Part shown: piece by piece, positions 34,658 to 44,989 of the stretch | How the letters are laid out: every line of letters begins with the position of its first letter | Numbering within the stretch: the first letter of the stretch is position 1 | Assembly (NCBI GenBank): GCA_029582165.1 | Contig: CM055892.1 | Span: 9,951,254 to 10,015,253 of the forward strand | Direction: 5' to 3' | DNA length: 64,000 nucleotides | Origin: Portulaca oleracea | Taxonomy: Eukaryota > Streptophyta > Magnoliopsida > Caryophyllales > Portulacaceae | Notes under the pieces: generated by a model | Told to the model about the DNA's origin: nothing | The model's input: only the letters and a program-made list of their open reading frames with translations | The model's database searches: none | Program-made: the position numbers and the translations under genes

Positions 34658-36811
34658 CCAGTAGACTTAGCAAAGTGATTCAAAATATGGGAAACATGAG
34701 TTAAGGAACTCTGATCAGCAGTACAAAATATAATTAGATCATCAGCGAACATGAGATGATTCACCTTTAAATTTTTGCATCCAGGGTGACACTTAAAATC
34801 CTGTGAATACCTCAAGTTATCCAGCAGCCGATATAAGTATTCCATAACCAGAACAAACAGAAGAGGGGAAAGGGGATCACCTTGTTGAAGCCCTCTACCT
34901 CCTTTAAAATATCTATGATGTTGTTCATTCAAGTTGATCGTATAAGAGGGGGAGGTGACACACATCATAATCCATTGAATAAATCTCGTGGGGAAACAAA
35001 AGGCCCTGAGAGCTTCCTCAATACATACCCAGTAAATCGAATCATAAGCTTTTCTCAAGTCAGTTTTCATGATACATCTTGGAGAAAGATTCTTGCGAGA
35101 ATAGCCTTTAGCAACGTCTTGGCAAACGAGGATATTATGAACAATTTCCCTTCCCGAAACAAAGGCACCTTGGCAATTATTGACCAAAATAGGAAGAGTA
35201 TCTCTAAGTCTTTTACAGAGAAGCTTCGAAAGACATTTATAAGAGACATTGTAGCAAGATATTGGATGGAAATCAACAGGACTATCCAGATTGATTTTCT
35301 TAGGGATAAGAGTAATAATAGTATCATTGATACTTCTTAAAATAGTTCCATTGTCACGGCAATCAAAGATTGCATCACAGAAAAAATCTCCAATGATCTC
35401 CTAGTTATGTTGGTAAAATGAGCTACTAAATCCATCCGGCCCAGGAGCCTTAATCACAGGAATAGAGAAAACAATATCACCTCCTCTTTGGTAAAATCCT
35501 TTATGAGATCAAATTGTTGGCTAATTGAAAGGGAATTACCAGTCTGAACAATGGCTGAATCAATAGGTTGTCTTTCATAAACCTGCTCCCCTAGTAAGCC
35601 TTCATAATATCTTAAAACTTCTGTGGCAACAATATCAAAACCTGTGATCAACTCTCCATTAGAATTCCTCAAAGAAAACACAAAAGACATTTGCCTTTTC
35701 TTCCTCATCTTGCTAAAAAAGATCCTTGAAGGATAGTCCCCAAAGTTCAACCAACTGATTTTAGATTGTTGCTGAATAAGTTGCTGAGCAGAACTGAGAA
35801 TTCTGACATAATCCATCCTCTTCACCTTCTCCTGAGCAATTAGATCTTGATTGCCTTTATCATTTGAGATAGCAATCTGTAAACCCTCCAACTCAACCTT
35901 ACATTTATCAACTTGGGAGTGTATATCATAATATTGATCTTTATGCAATTTGCTCAAAGGACTTTTCAGGGACATAAGAAACTTGTGAAAATGAAACAAC
36001 TTATTCCCTTCTTTAAAGTAACAAACTGCATTTAGAATAATCCTCTGAAAATTTTCAGCATTGTGCCACATACTACAGTATTTAAAAGTATAAGCAACCT
36101 TAGGACCTTAGGGCTGTCAGGGAAGGAAATAAGAATGGGAGAATGATCTGAAAGACCAAAAGGCAGATAAGTAGTATGAACAACACCTGATTGGACTAAC
36201 CATTCTTCATTAGAGAAAGCTCTAACAATGCGAGACCAAACATGTGAGTTGGTCCTGGTATAATAATCCCCTTGGAAACCAAGTTCATGCAGATTAGTAT
36301 TTATCAAGTAGTTTTGGAAATCAATAACTTCAAAATAATCAATCTCAGTCCCTCCAATTCTGTCTTCAGGATATAAAACCGCATTGAAGTCTCCCAAAAC
36401 CAACCAACCTCCTTGAATAGCAGTATCCAAATGATCTAACTTCTCCCAAATAGCTTTTCTTTCAATCAGATTATTAGAGCCATACACAAAAGTCACATAA
36501 AAAGAGAAACCATCCAACAATCTAGTAGCCAAAATATGAATCCACTGTGACTGAGTATCCAACACTTCCACTTTGTAAACATTTGGTTTCCAAGCAACCA
36601 TCATTCTATATTTTCCATTCACATGAGCATTATGAATAGAGGACCAACCAGGAACAATACTAGACTCAATATCTGCCATTTTTTCAAATTTTGATTTTAT
36701 TTCAAATAAACCAACAAGGCTTACTTGATGATGACGCAGGAAAGCTCTAATATCCTCCTGCTTATTTGGGTGATTGCAACCCCTCACATTCCAATTCATA
36801 ATTCTAATCAT
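34658..36811 (-). pseudogene. L1 ORF2: endonuclease and RT N-terminal part
   Basis: From ATG 36811 (MIRIMNWNVRGC) it encodes an apurinic-type endonuclease with NWNVRGC, FEIKSK, WLVLGDFNAV (36410-36380) and SDHSPI (36150-36130). These would nick target DNA. A frameshift near 36080 leads to the linker (ISWLNFGDYPSRIFF). Another break near 35450 precedes RT with QGAFVSGREIVHNIL, KTDLRKAYDS, GLQQGDPLSP and the catalytic FADD (34750s). The frame is cut at 34657 by the G2 insertion and resumes at 27834. Confidence 0.88.
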
Positions 36812-37755
36812 TTGTACTTGTTGAAACCCCACCTGCCTTGAGGACTTCACCTGCCTTGGTAGTATGAAGTCTTCTAGGGATAACATTTTGAGGCAGACTT
36901 TTAGAAGGAACAGAAGGAGTAGTCACTGGTTTCTTTGGGATAAAAGGAGGGGATGGAGATTCATTCACAACTTTCTGTGATAAAGGAGGATTGACCTCTA
37001 CTGACTCTGATTCTGCAATAGTAACCAGATTACTCGACACCTTTTTCTTGCAATCCACAACCGAATGTCCAAATTGTTTACAATGTGTGCACCTTGTTGG
37101 CTTCTAGTCATAAATGACCTTCTGAGATACAATCACACCATTGTCAGCAAAATTAACAACCTCAGGAAATACCCCATCAACATTCATTTCCACCATCAAT
37201 CGAGCAGCTGTTACATCCGATTTCTCCCTAGTTCTTCTACAAGTTTTGATTGGAATACCCAGCATACTACCAATCTTACTGAATCCATTCGAATTCCAAA
37301 ATTTCAGTTGCAATTTTGGCAAGATGATCCAAACAGGTAACGAGATAATCGAATCCAAATCAATGGAGAAATTTTCATTCCATTCCCGAACAATCATTGG
37401 TTTATTATTAAAATAATATATCTCCTTCTCCAAGACAGTTTTCATATGATTTTCTGAGAAAAATTGGACAAGATAAACACCCCGATTTACTTTCACTACC
37501 TTCAAAATAACCAAATCTCTCCAAATACCTCTTATGAAGCTATTCATCTCCTCCCATTGCAGAGTAGTCCCAAGAATTCGACATAGAACAGTATTATCCC
37601 AAGTTTCCTCTCCATAATCTTCTTCTGTAAGTTCTGCATATCGATTCCCATTAGCAACTTTAGGCGGAACAAACCTCAAACTCAAATCCTCATCTCTTAC
37701 CAACGAGCTAAAATGAGAAACCACATTCGAACAATCATTATCACTTTCACTCATA
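36804..37755 (-). pseudogene. L1 ORF1 (DUF4283-type, CCHC)
   Basis: The likely start is MSESDND at 37755. The middle shows the pattern common to plant L1 ORF1 (DUF4283): TLQWEEMNSFIRGIW, VYLVQFFSEN, KPMIVREW and LPVWIILPKL. A TAG at 37104-37106 interrupts it just before a zinc knuckle CTHCKQFGHSVVDC (37090-37050). The tail is Pro/Ser-rich. The protein would bind LINE RNA. Confidence 0.85.
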
Positions 37756-37882
37756 ATTCGCACAAGAAAGATGAAAAAAATTATCCCTCTCAACAGCCTG
37801 AGCAGAGGAGCACCTCACCGAGAATTTGGCCAGAAGTTAGCTGGAAATCCTTGAGAGAGAAGCTCTCAGAAGAGAGAGAAAG

Positions 37883-37951
<69 letters not shown>
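37883..37951 (+). repeat. (TA)n microsatellite at L1 5' border
   Basis: About 33 TA units directly follow the L1 5' end; the mirror tract is at 26579-26631. Confidence 0.97.
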
Positions 37952-37952
<1 letters not shown>

Positions 37953-38217
37953 CAACCTATTTAAGATGCTTGTATATATAATTTTATGATATTTTTCAAA
38001 AACAAAAAGATTTAATTTATAATATATACCCATTAATAAACAATATAAAAATAAAGATAAAAAATCAACTATTTTAAATAAATATGTATAATATTTTTAA
38101 CTTTGTTTTCAAACTAATGATAATGGATTTAATTTTTTTTAAATAACATAAATAAGTTAAAGGAAGGAAAAATTTGCATGAGTGACGTATAAAAATAAAT
38201 ATTGGATAAAAAAGAAA
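37952..38217 (+). other. AT-rich spacer
   Basis: No gene or repeat is recognised. It ends in the AAAAAGAAA target duplication (38209-38217). Confidence 0.6.
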
Positions 38218-38583
38218 GGGAAATTGGATTCTAATAATACGAACTTTTGGCCATATAAAACTTAATAATATGAACTTTCGATTCAGTGATGAATAATACG
38301 AACTTTGGACCCCTGTTGCCCCCCAATAACACGTCACCGAGTTAAGATTAACTTGACTCGGCGGCGGTCTGACGTGGCAGCGGAGGCACACACCTTATTG
38401 TTTTGACTTTGCCACGTCATCCACATTAACTTAAAAAATAATACGAACTTTACCATATGTTGCTCTGAATAATACAATTTTTTTCTCTCTCTAAAAATCT
38501 CAGATCTCATTTTTACTTCTTCATCTTCTTCAATCCTCCCCCTCTCTCTCCTCCTCCATCGGAATCAAACCCAGAAAACTTCA
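38218..38583 (+). repeat. MULE-1 left TIR
   Basis: About 365 bp, highly similar to the inverted 46008-46369. It carries five copies of AATAATACGAACTTT-like sequence (about 38233, 38264, 38292, 38437, 38468). The middle is GC-rich. Confidence 0.9.
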
Positions 38584-38743
38584 ACACTTCTGCAACACTC
38601 ATCCTTGCTCCCCATGTTCAGGTTTCAGAGCTTGCCGCAAAATCCTCCAACAAAACTCACACATAATCTCTTGTAGTTATACGAATTCACGCAAACATCA
38701 AACCCTAGAACTGGAATTTCAACCACGGTTTGAACCAACGACT

Positions 38744-39080
38744 TCAAACTATCAGGAAACCTAGTTGCACTAACCTTAGCACAAACCCTAATATATCCAA
38801 CACACCGAACAACAACTTCACATCGAGTTCATTCTCTTCACTCTCCTCATTCGAATTCGAAACCCCATCCCTAACCCTCTTTCTAGCCTTCAGAGCTCGC
38901 CGGACAGCATGGAGGAGAGAGAGAAACGCCATGGGAGTGAAGAGAGAGAAGACTAGCGCGTCGGGGGAAAGGAAGAGATAGAGGTAGACGACAGCGACCG
39001 TGAGAGAAGTCAAGGAGTCTGTAATTTGAACCCAAAAACCCAACCCGTTGGACCCTAACCCAATTAGCCTACGATTCCTG
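38744..39080 (-). pseudogene. Possible captured host gene fragment in MULE-1
   Basis: The - strand interior has an open, coding-like frame with hydrophobic blocks (VAVVYLYLFLSPDALVF) and a basic/acidic part (HAVRRALKARKR, NSNEESEENEL). It ends at a TGA at 38744. A CAAATTACAG acceptor-like site precedes it near 39024. The composition is more GC-rich than the surroundings. I do not recognise the protein. The open frame extends by chance into the G3 LTR, which is not part of it. Confidence 0.4.
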
Positions 39081-39082
39081 GT

Positions 39083-40210
39083 TGATGGAGGTCCTCCATC
39101 AGAAGACCAGAGTTCAAAGCCAGAACCAGCAGGAGCAGCTATGACCTCATCCACACCAGCATCAAGGACATCATCATCAACAACACCCAACTCTGACATC
39201 CAGGGATGCTACATGTTGGTCCAGCAAGTCATGAGGTCATCCAACTACACCAGCCAGCTAGTGAAGTCATTTCTCAATTCCATATCTTTGGAACGAGGTC
39301 CTCACCAGTATTTTGAAGACTTCACCTAGAGCTATTGAGGACTTTCCAGCTCAGTGAAGATGTTTGCCAGTTTTGAGGTCCTCTATGAAGACATCACTTC
39401 TGGAACTGTTGAGGATATTCCAGTTCAGTGAGGTGATCCTGCATTCAGGTCCTCCATGAAGACTCACTTCCGAGCTGTTGAGGCCATTTCCAGTTTGTGA
39501 GGTGATTTAACCGTTTGTAATAAAGACAACGTGTTTGTTAGGTTATATTTCATTTTATTTCATTTTATTTTGATGTTATCCAGTTTGTAATGAGGCTTAA
39601 TTAGCTTACTAAGTTAGTTAAGTAGCTTAAGCTTAATTAGTGAATTTCTTGAGCAAGGGGAAACCCTTAATCATCCAGCTCAACCCTAGCTTTATATAGC
39701 TTGTAATCGGCAGCTTGAGGACATCATCTATCAGTGAAATTAATAGAATTTTGAGTGCCTTGATTGAGCCTCTTGTTTGTGAGTGACGTTAAACTCTGAT
39801 TTTGGTTAATTCTACTACAGTAGCAAGGATTTGGCAATCCTTGTGGTGGGTGTAGAGCTTGATAATCTCGATGGTGGTGTGTCTGTATCCATTGAGGTCA
39901 TCCAGTCGATTGCCCTTGATGTTCTAGCTGTGGTGGGTCTGTATCAGCTTGAGCCTCAAGACTATCTTGGTTACTGTTTGATTGTAAGTTTGTTCATCCA
40001 ATCATCATTTTATCATCATCCATTTCATCCGTTCGTTCATTGGTATTCTTACTCTGTTTTTGGAGGAGGTTGTAATTGATTGTCTCTGTGAGATCTGTTT
40101 TGGTAGCATTTGTGTTTGATTTTCGTTTTTGAGGCTAGATTGTGTGCGAGTTGTGTTAATGTGGTGTACTGTGAGGTCAACACTCTGATCTTAGGACCTT
40201 GCATACATCA
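39083..40210 (+). repeat. G3 5' LTR
   Basis: It starts TGATGGAGGTCCTCCATCA and ends CATACATCA. Degenerate 90-110-bp repeats with GAGGTCCTC and TGAAGAC blocks span 39290-39510. TTTATATAGC is at 39691. Confidence 0.95.
39691..39700 (+). promoter_or_regulatory. TATA-like box in G3 5' LTR
   Basis: TTTATATAGC at the position conserved across the family LTRs. Confidence 0.55.
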
Positions 40211-40213
40211 TAA

Positions 40214-40225
40214 TTGGTATCAGAG
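40214..40225 (+). other. G3 primer binding site
   Basis: TTGGTATCAGAG begins three bases after the LTR, initiator tRNA-Met type. Confidence 0.87.
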
Positions 40226-40276
40226 TTGAGTAACATCTTGGACGAAGTTCTGTTTGAGTTATTTGTGCATTTCATA

Positions 40277-41623
40277 ATGTCGGGCTGTAGTAAAACACCT
40301 CATGAAATAGCAGAACAAGCCTTGAGGGAGAAGGAGGAAATTGAAGGAAGAATGAAAATTATGGGAGAACAGTTGCAATATTACATGAGGTTGCACAGGA
40401 GAAAAATGACTAGAGAATCTGATGTGAAATTTGAAGAAGAAGAAGAAGAAGAAGAAGAGGAGAACCCTTTTAGTGGATCTGGAGGGGGAGGAGGAAGACC
40501 TAGGTATCACAGAAGAAGGAGGAATGTATGGAGATCACCTAGGAGTAGTGTTAGTGAATCCAGGAGTAGGAGTGAGAGGGAAGAAAGGAGAGAAAATAGA
40601 AGAGTTGAGAAATTGGATTTCAAAATAGATATTCCAGAATATGGAGGAGAGTTGGATCCTGATGTATTTTTGGATTGGTTGCAAACAGTGGAGAGAGTGT
40701 TTGATTTGAGGGAGTTGTCTTATGAGAACAAGGTGAAGTTGGTTGCATTGAAACTGAGAAAATATGCATCTGCATGGTGGAATAACTTGCAAAGGTGGAG
40801 AGAGGAGATAGATGAGCCTAAGGTCAGTACATGGGTTGAAATGAGGCAGAAGCTCAAGGAGAAGTTCTTACCTGAAAGTTACATGAAGGAGAGTTATTTC
40901 AAGCTTCAACACTTGGTCCAGGGTAGCAAATCTGTTGAGGAGTATACCAAGGAGTTTCAGCATCTACTGTGGAAGTGTAACATGAAGGAAAATGAGGTGC
41001 AGACATATGTGAGGTATCTTGCAGGGTTGAATGAAAGCATCAGAAATGTGGTTGAGCTACAGGTGTATAATTCACTTGATGAGCTAAGTTCTTTAGCTCA
41101 TAAGGTGGAACAGCAGAAGAAGGCCCAAAGGAAGGAGTATGGGAGAAAGTATCCAGCCAAAACCTATCCTCGAACCAAATCAGACCATTACCATAAATCC
41201 CATAACCCACCTCAATGAACCTATCCATCCCCACAACCACAAACCAGATATCCAGCCCCTAAACCACCTCAAACACAAGCCCATAATTCCCCACAAAGAA
41301 CCCCAGTCCCTACCAATCGGCCATTCCCTAAGAGGAGATGCTTTAGATGTCATGGTCTTGGACATCTAGCCTCAGAATGTCCAAACAGAAGAGCAGTGAC
41401 TTTAGCAGAATATCAAGCAACATTGTTTGTTGAACCTGAGATAGTTGTTGAGGAGGAACAGTTTGATGAACTTGAAGGAGATCCTGTATATGATGAAGAG
41501 GAAGTTGAGGCCAGACCTGATGAAGGTGAAATGTTGGTAATCTTGAGGGTCCTTAGCAGTACAGCAGTTGATGAGGAAGTTGAGCAGAGGGAGAACATTT
41601 TTCACACAAGATGTACAGTGTAA
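40277..41623 (+). pseudogene. G3 gag
   Basis: Starts MSGCSKTPHEIAEQ. An acidic run of Glu (40435-40465) is followed by a Gly/Arg/Ser-rich stretch and then the gag domain (YASAWWNNLQRW and similar, 40765-41100). A TGA at 41216 (a C to T change in an Arg codon compared with G2) is followed by the CCHC knuckle CFRCHGLGHLASEC (41340-41381) in the same frame. A TAA at 41621 ends it just before protease. The frame is otherwise well preserved. Confidence 0.88.
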
Positions 41624-42072
41624 GGGAAGATCTGTTCCTTGATTATTAATGGAGGCAGCTGTACCAATGCAGCATCACAGACTATGGTGCAAAAGTTGAA
41701 TTTGCAAACCTGTCCTCATCCAGCACCTTACACCATCCAGTGGTTGAGTCAAAGCAGAGGTATCAAAATCTCATCTAGATGCCTTTTGAATTTTTCAATT
41801 GGTTCTATTTATAAAGATGAAGTGTGGTATGATGTTATACCTATGGATGCATGTCATCTATTGTTGGGAAGACCTTGGTTGTTTGATAGAAGTGTTAACC
41901 ATGATGGGAGAGCCAATACATATTCCCTTAACCTAAACCACAAAAAAATTATCCTCACCCCACTTAAACCATCCCAGCTCACAAAAAGAACCAAGAACCT
42001 GATTGTTGAACCATCCCTTGATGTGATTTTACTGCTGAATATCATGAGTTCTGTGAGCAGAAGGAGTTACTT
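41624..42072 (+). pseudogene. G3 protease, active-site Asp changed
   Basis: The active-site block reads LIINGGSCTN. Codon 41648-41650 is AAT where G2 has GAT, so the catalytic Asp is Asn. HLLLGRPWLFDRSVNHDG (41850-41905) is intact. A frameshift near 42035 moves the downstream part to the next frame. Confidence 0.85.
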
Positions 42073-43021
42073 TTGCTTGATCTTGATGAAGAACCAGCCT
42101 CACAAAATGAGCCAGCCCCACAAAATAGCCATCCTTTATTCCAACCCATCCTCAACCAGTACATACATGTTTTTCCAGAAGAAATGCCACCAGGTTTACC
42201 CCCTAAAAGAGACATCCAGCATAAAATTGACCTCGTCCCAGGATCTATCTTACTAAACAAACCAGCCTATAGAATGACCCCAGCTGAAACCAATGAGATC
42301 CAGAGGCAAGTCGATGAGTTGTTGGAGAAAGGGATGATCAGAGAGAGCTTGAGCTCTTGTGCAGTGCCAACTTTGTTGGTTCCTAAGAAAGATGGAAGTC
42401 AGAGGATGTGTATTGATCGTAGAGCCATCAACAAAATTACTATCAAGTATAGATATCCTATTCCAAGACTTGAGGATATGCTTGATGAGCTCTATGGCTC
42501 AACTGTGTTTTCAAAGATTGATTTGAGGAGTGGATATTACCAGATCAGAATTTATGAGGGAGATGAGTGGAAGACATCCTTTAAGACTAAGGGAGGACTG
42601 TATGAGTGGTTAGTCATGCCTTTTGGTTTGACAAAATGCACCTTCAACATTTATGAGGCTCATGAACCAAGTTCTGAAACCTTTGATTGGGAAGTGTGTT
42701 GTTGTTTATTTTGATGACATACTCATCTATAGCCAATCTGAAATGGAGCATGTGAATCACTTGAGGAGTGTTATGGAGATCTTGTGTAGAGAGCAGTTGT
42801 ATGGGAACCTCAAGAAGTGTCAATTCTTCACCAGCCATGTTATATTCCTTGGCTATATTGTGACATCAGAGGGTATTCAAGTGGATGAAGAGAAGGTTAA
42901 AGCCATCAGAGAGTGGCCAGTTCCAACATCAATCCAGCAAATCAGAAGTTTTCATGGTTTAGCGTCTTTTTACAGGAGGTTTGTGAGGAACTTCAACACT
43001 ATTTTGGCTCCTATGACTTAA
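42073..43021 (+). pseudogene. G3 reverse transcriptase, frameshifted
   Basis: RT blocks run from [20 protein letters not shown] through [28 protein letters not shown] and MPFGLT. A shift near 42636 follows, and the frame continues with [19 protein letters not shown] (catalytic YFDD at 42707-42718). A TAA at 43019 ends the frame before RNase H. Confidence 0.88.
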
Positions 43022-43579
43022 TTAGTGAAGGGGAAGAGCTTTACTTGGACACCAGCTGCACAAAAAGCTTTTGAGGAGGTCAAAAGACAGTTAACCTCAG
43101 TACCAGTTTTGGCATTACCTTGTTTTGCCAAAGTCTTTGAAGTGGAGTGTGATGCCTCAGGCGTGGGCATTGGAGCAGTGTTGACTCAAGAAGGAAAACT
43201 AGTAGCTTATTTCAGTGAGAAACTCAATGAGGCCAAGAGGAAGTACAGTACATATGATAAAGAGTTTTATGCTATCATTAGAGCTTTGCAACATTGGAGG
43301 CATTATCTGATTGGAGCTGAATTTATTCTGCACAGTGATCATGAGGCCCTCAAATTCATTCAAGGGCAGCATAAACTCAACACTAGGCATGCTACTTGGG
43401 TGGAGTTGATGCAGCAATTTCATTTTGTGATCCATCACAAATCTAGGAAGCTTAACAAAGGAGATGATGAATTATCCAGGAGGTATTTGTTGTTACAAGT
43501 TTTGGATGCAAGAGTGCTTGGGTTTGAACAGTTGAAAGCTTTGTATGAGAATGATGAAGATTTTGGAGAGTTGTACTAG
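43022..43579 (+). pseudogene. G3 RNase H
   Basis: ECDASGVGIGAVLTQE (43147-43194), EFYAIIRALQHWRHYL and HSDHEALKF are intact. The last motif reads GDDELSRR where G2 has GADALSRR. A TAG at 43577 separates it from integrase. Confidence 0.87.
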
Positions 43580-44989
43580 AAATGTCAGGGACATCGTCAA
43601 AGTCTATACCATATAGACCAGGGATTTCTTTTCAAAGGAGCAAGTTTATGTATTCCAAGGAACAACTTTAGGGAGTTATTGATCTCTGAAGTTCATGGAG
43701 GTTGCTTGGCAGGACATTTTGGTATTGAGAAGACCCTTCTCATGTTGAAGGAACATTATTGTTCGCCTAAAATGAGGAAGGATGTTGAGCATTGGGTCAG
43801 GAGGTGTGCTACATGTCAGATTGCAAAGAGTCATAGCTTACCTCAAGGGCTATACACACCTTTGCCAGTTCCAAACAGTCCTTGGGAGGACATCAGCCTA
43901 GACTTCATTGTTGGTCTACCAAGAACTCAAAGAGGAAAAGACTCAATTATGGTAGTTGTGGACAGATTCAGCAAAATGGCTCACTTCATTGCATGCCACA
44001 CCACCTATGATGCTGTGAGGGTGGCTGAATTGTATTTCCAGGAGGCAGTGAGGTTACATGGAGTTCCCAGGAGCATGGTTTCAGATAGGGATGTCAAGTT
44101 CCTAAGTAATTTTTGGGTTACTCTTTGGAAGAAGTTGGGTACTCAATTGAAGTATAGCACAACTTGTCACCCCCAAACTGATGGGCAAACAGAGGTCACA
44201 AACAGGACACTTGGAACACTATTGAGGTCACTGATATCCACAAACAAAACAGGATGGGACACCCTCTTATCTCATGCTGAATTTGCTTTCAATAGAGCAC
44301 CATCAAAGGCAAATGGTCTTTCCCCATTCCAGGTTGTCTATGGTAGAAATCCTATAACTCCATTGGATTTATCACCACTAACAAATTCTGTGAGGTATAG
44401 TTATGAAGCAGGTAAACATGCAGAGGACATCAAGAAGCTTCATCAGCAAGTCAGGGAGAAGTTCATCAACTATTCTGAGCAAGTTTCTACATCAGCAAAC
44501 AAGCATAGGAGGAAGATGGTTTTCAATCTTGGAGATCTAGTGTGGATTCATCTATGGAAGGACAGATTTCCAAGCAAGAGGAAGGGAAAGTTGACCCCAA
44601 GATCAGATGGACCTTTTGAAGTGCTAGAGAGGATTGGAGACAATGCTTACAAGTTAGACCTTTCTGAAGACTATGGAGGCAGTGCTACACTCAACATTGC
44701 AGATTTGAGGCCTTACTTTCCAGAACATGAAGACCTCCCAAGTTTGAGGACAAACTTTCCTCAACCTGGGGAGAATGATGGAGGTCCTCCATCAGAAGAC
44801 CAGAGTTCAAAGCCAGAACCAACAGGAGCAGCTATGACCTCATCCACACCAACATCAAGGGCATCATCATCAGCAACACCCAACTCTGACATCCAGGGAT
44901 GCTACATGTTGGTCCAGCAAGTCATGAGGTCATCCAACTACACCAGCCAGCCAGTGAGGTCATTTCTCAATTCCATATCTTTGGAATGA
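43580..44989 (+). CDS. G3 integrase, open frame ending inside the 3' LTR
   Basis: From about 43590 the frame is open. The zinc domain shows EVHGGCLAGHFG and CATCQ (43690-43820). The DDE core shows [23 protein letters not shown] and HPQTDGQTEV (43900-44200). The C-terminal DGPFEVLERIGDNAYKLDL motif (44605-44660) is followed by DLRPYF. The last 71 codons (44776-44987) are encoded by the LTR and are Ser/Thr/Pro-rich. No chromodomain is recognised. As part of a polyprotein cut off by upstream stops it is unlikely to be expressed alone. Confidence 0.8.
   Translation, partial: KCQGHRQSLYHIDQGFLFKGASLCIPRNNFRELLISEVHGGCLAGHFGIEKTLLMLKEHYCSPKMRKDVEHWVRRCATCQIAKSHSLPQGLYTPLPVPNSPWEDISLDFIVGLPRTQRGKDSIMVVVDRFSKMAHFIACHTTYDAVRVAELYFQEAVRLHGVPRSMVSDRDVKFLSNFWVTLWKKLGTQLKYSTTCHPQTDGQTEVTNRTLGTLLRSLISTNKTGWDTLLSHAEFAFNRAPSKANGLSPFQVVYGRNPITPLDLSPLTNSVRYSYEAGKHAEDIKKLHQQVREKFINYSEQVSTSANKHRRKMVFNLGDLVWIHLWKDRFPSKRKGKLTPRSDGPFEVLERIGDNAYKLDLSEDYGGSATLNIADLRPYFPEHEDLPSLRTNFPQPGENDGGPPSEDQSSKPEPTGAAMTSSTPTSRASSSATPNSDIQGCYMLVQQVMRSSNYTSQPVRSFLNSISLE
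44766..44775 (+). other. G3 polypurine tract
   Basis: CTGGGGAGAA directly precedes the 3' LTR; G2 has CTGGGGAGGA at the same place. Confidence 0.8.

Larger units (their letters stand above)
26632..37885 (-). mobile_element. L1-type LINE, split by a gypsy insertion
   Basis: On the - strand it runs from the 5' end near 37885 through ORF1, endonuclease, RT and a zinc-binding domain to 26632, about 4.4 kb without the 27840-34657 insertion. (TA)n tracts flank both ends (26579-26631 and 37884-37951) in place of an obvious poly(A) tail. Both ORFs carry stops and frameshifts. Confidence 0.85.

Noticed and set aside
34882..35340. + strand 152-codon frame
   Set aside because: It is the complement of the L1 RT, which has clear motifs on the - strand.
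38744..39199. A 151-codon - strand gene
   Set aside because: Its first 40 codons lie in the G3 LTR, so the full frame is a chance fusion; only the MULE interior part may be meaningful.
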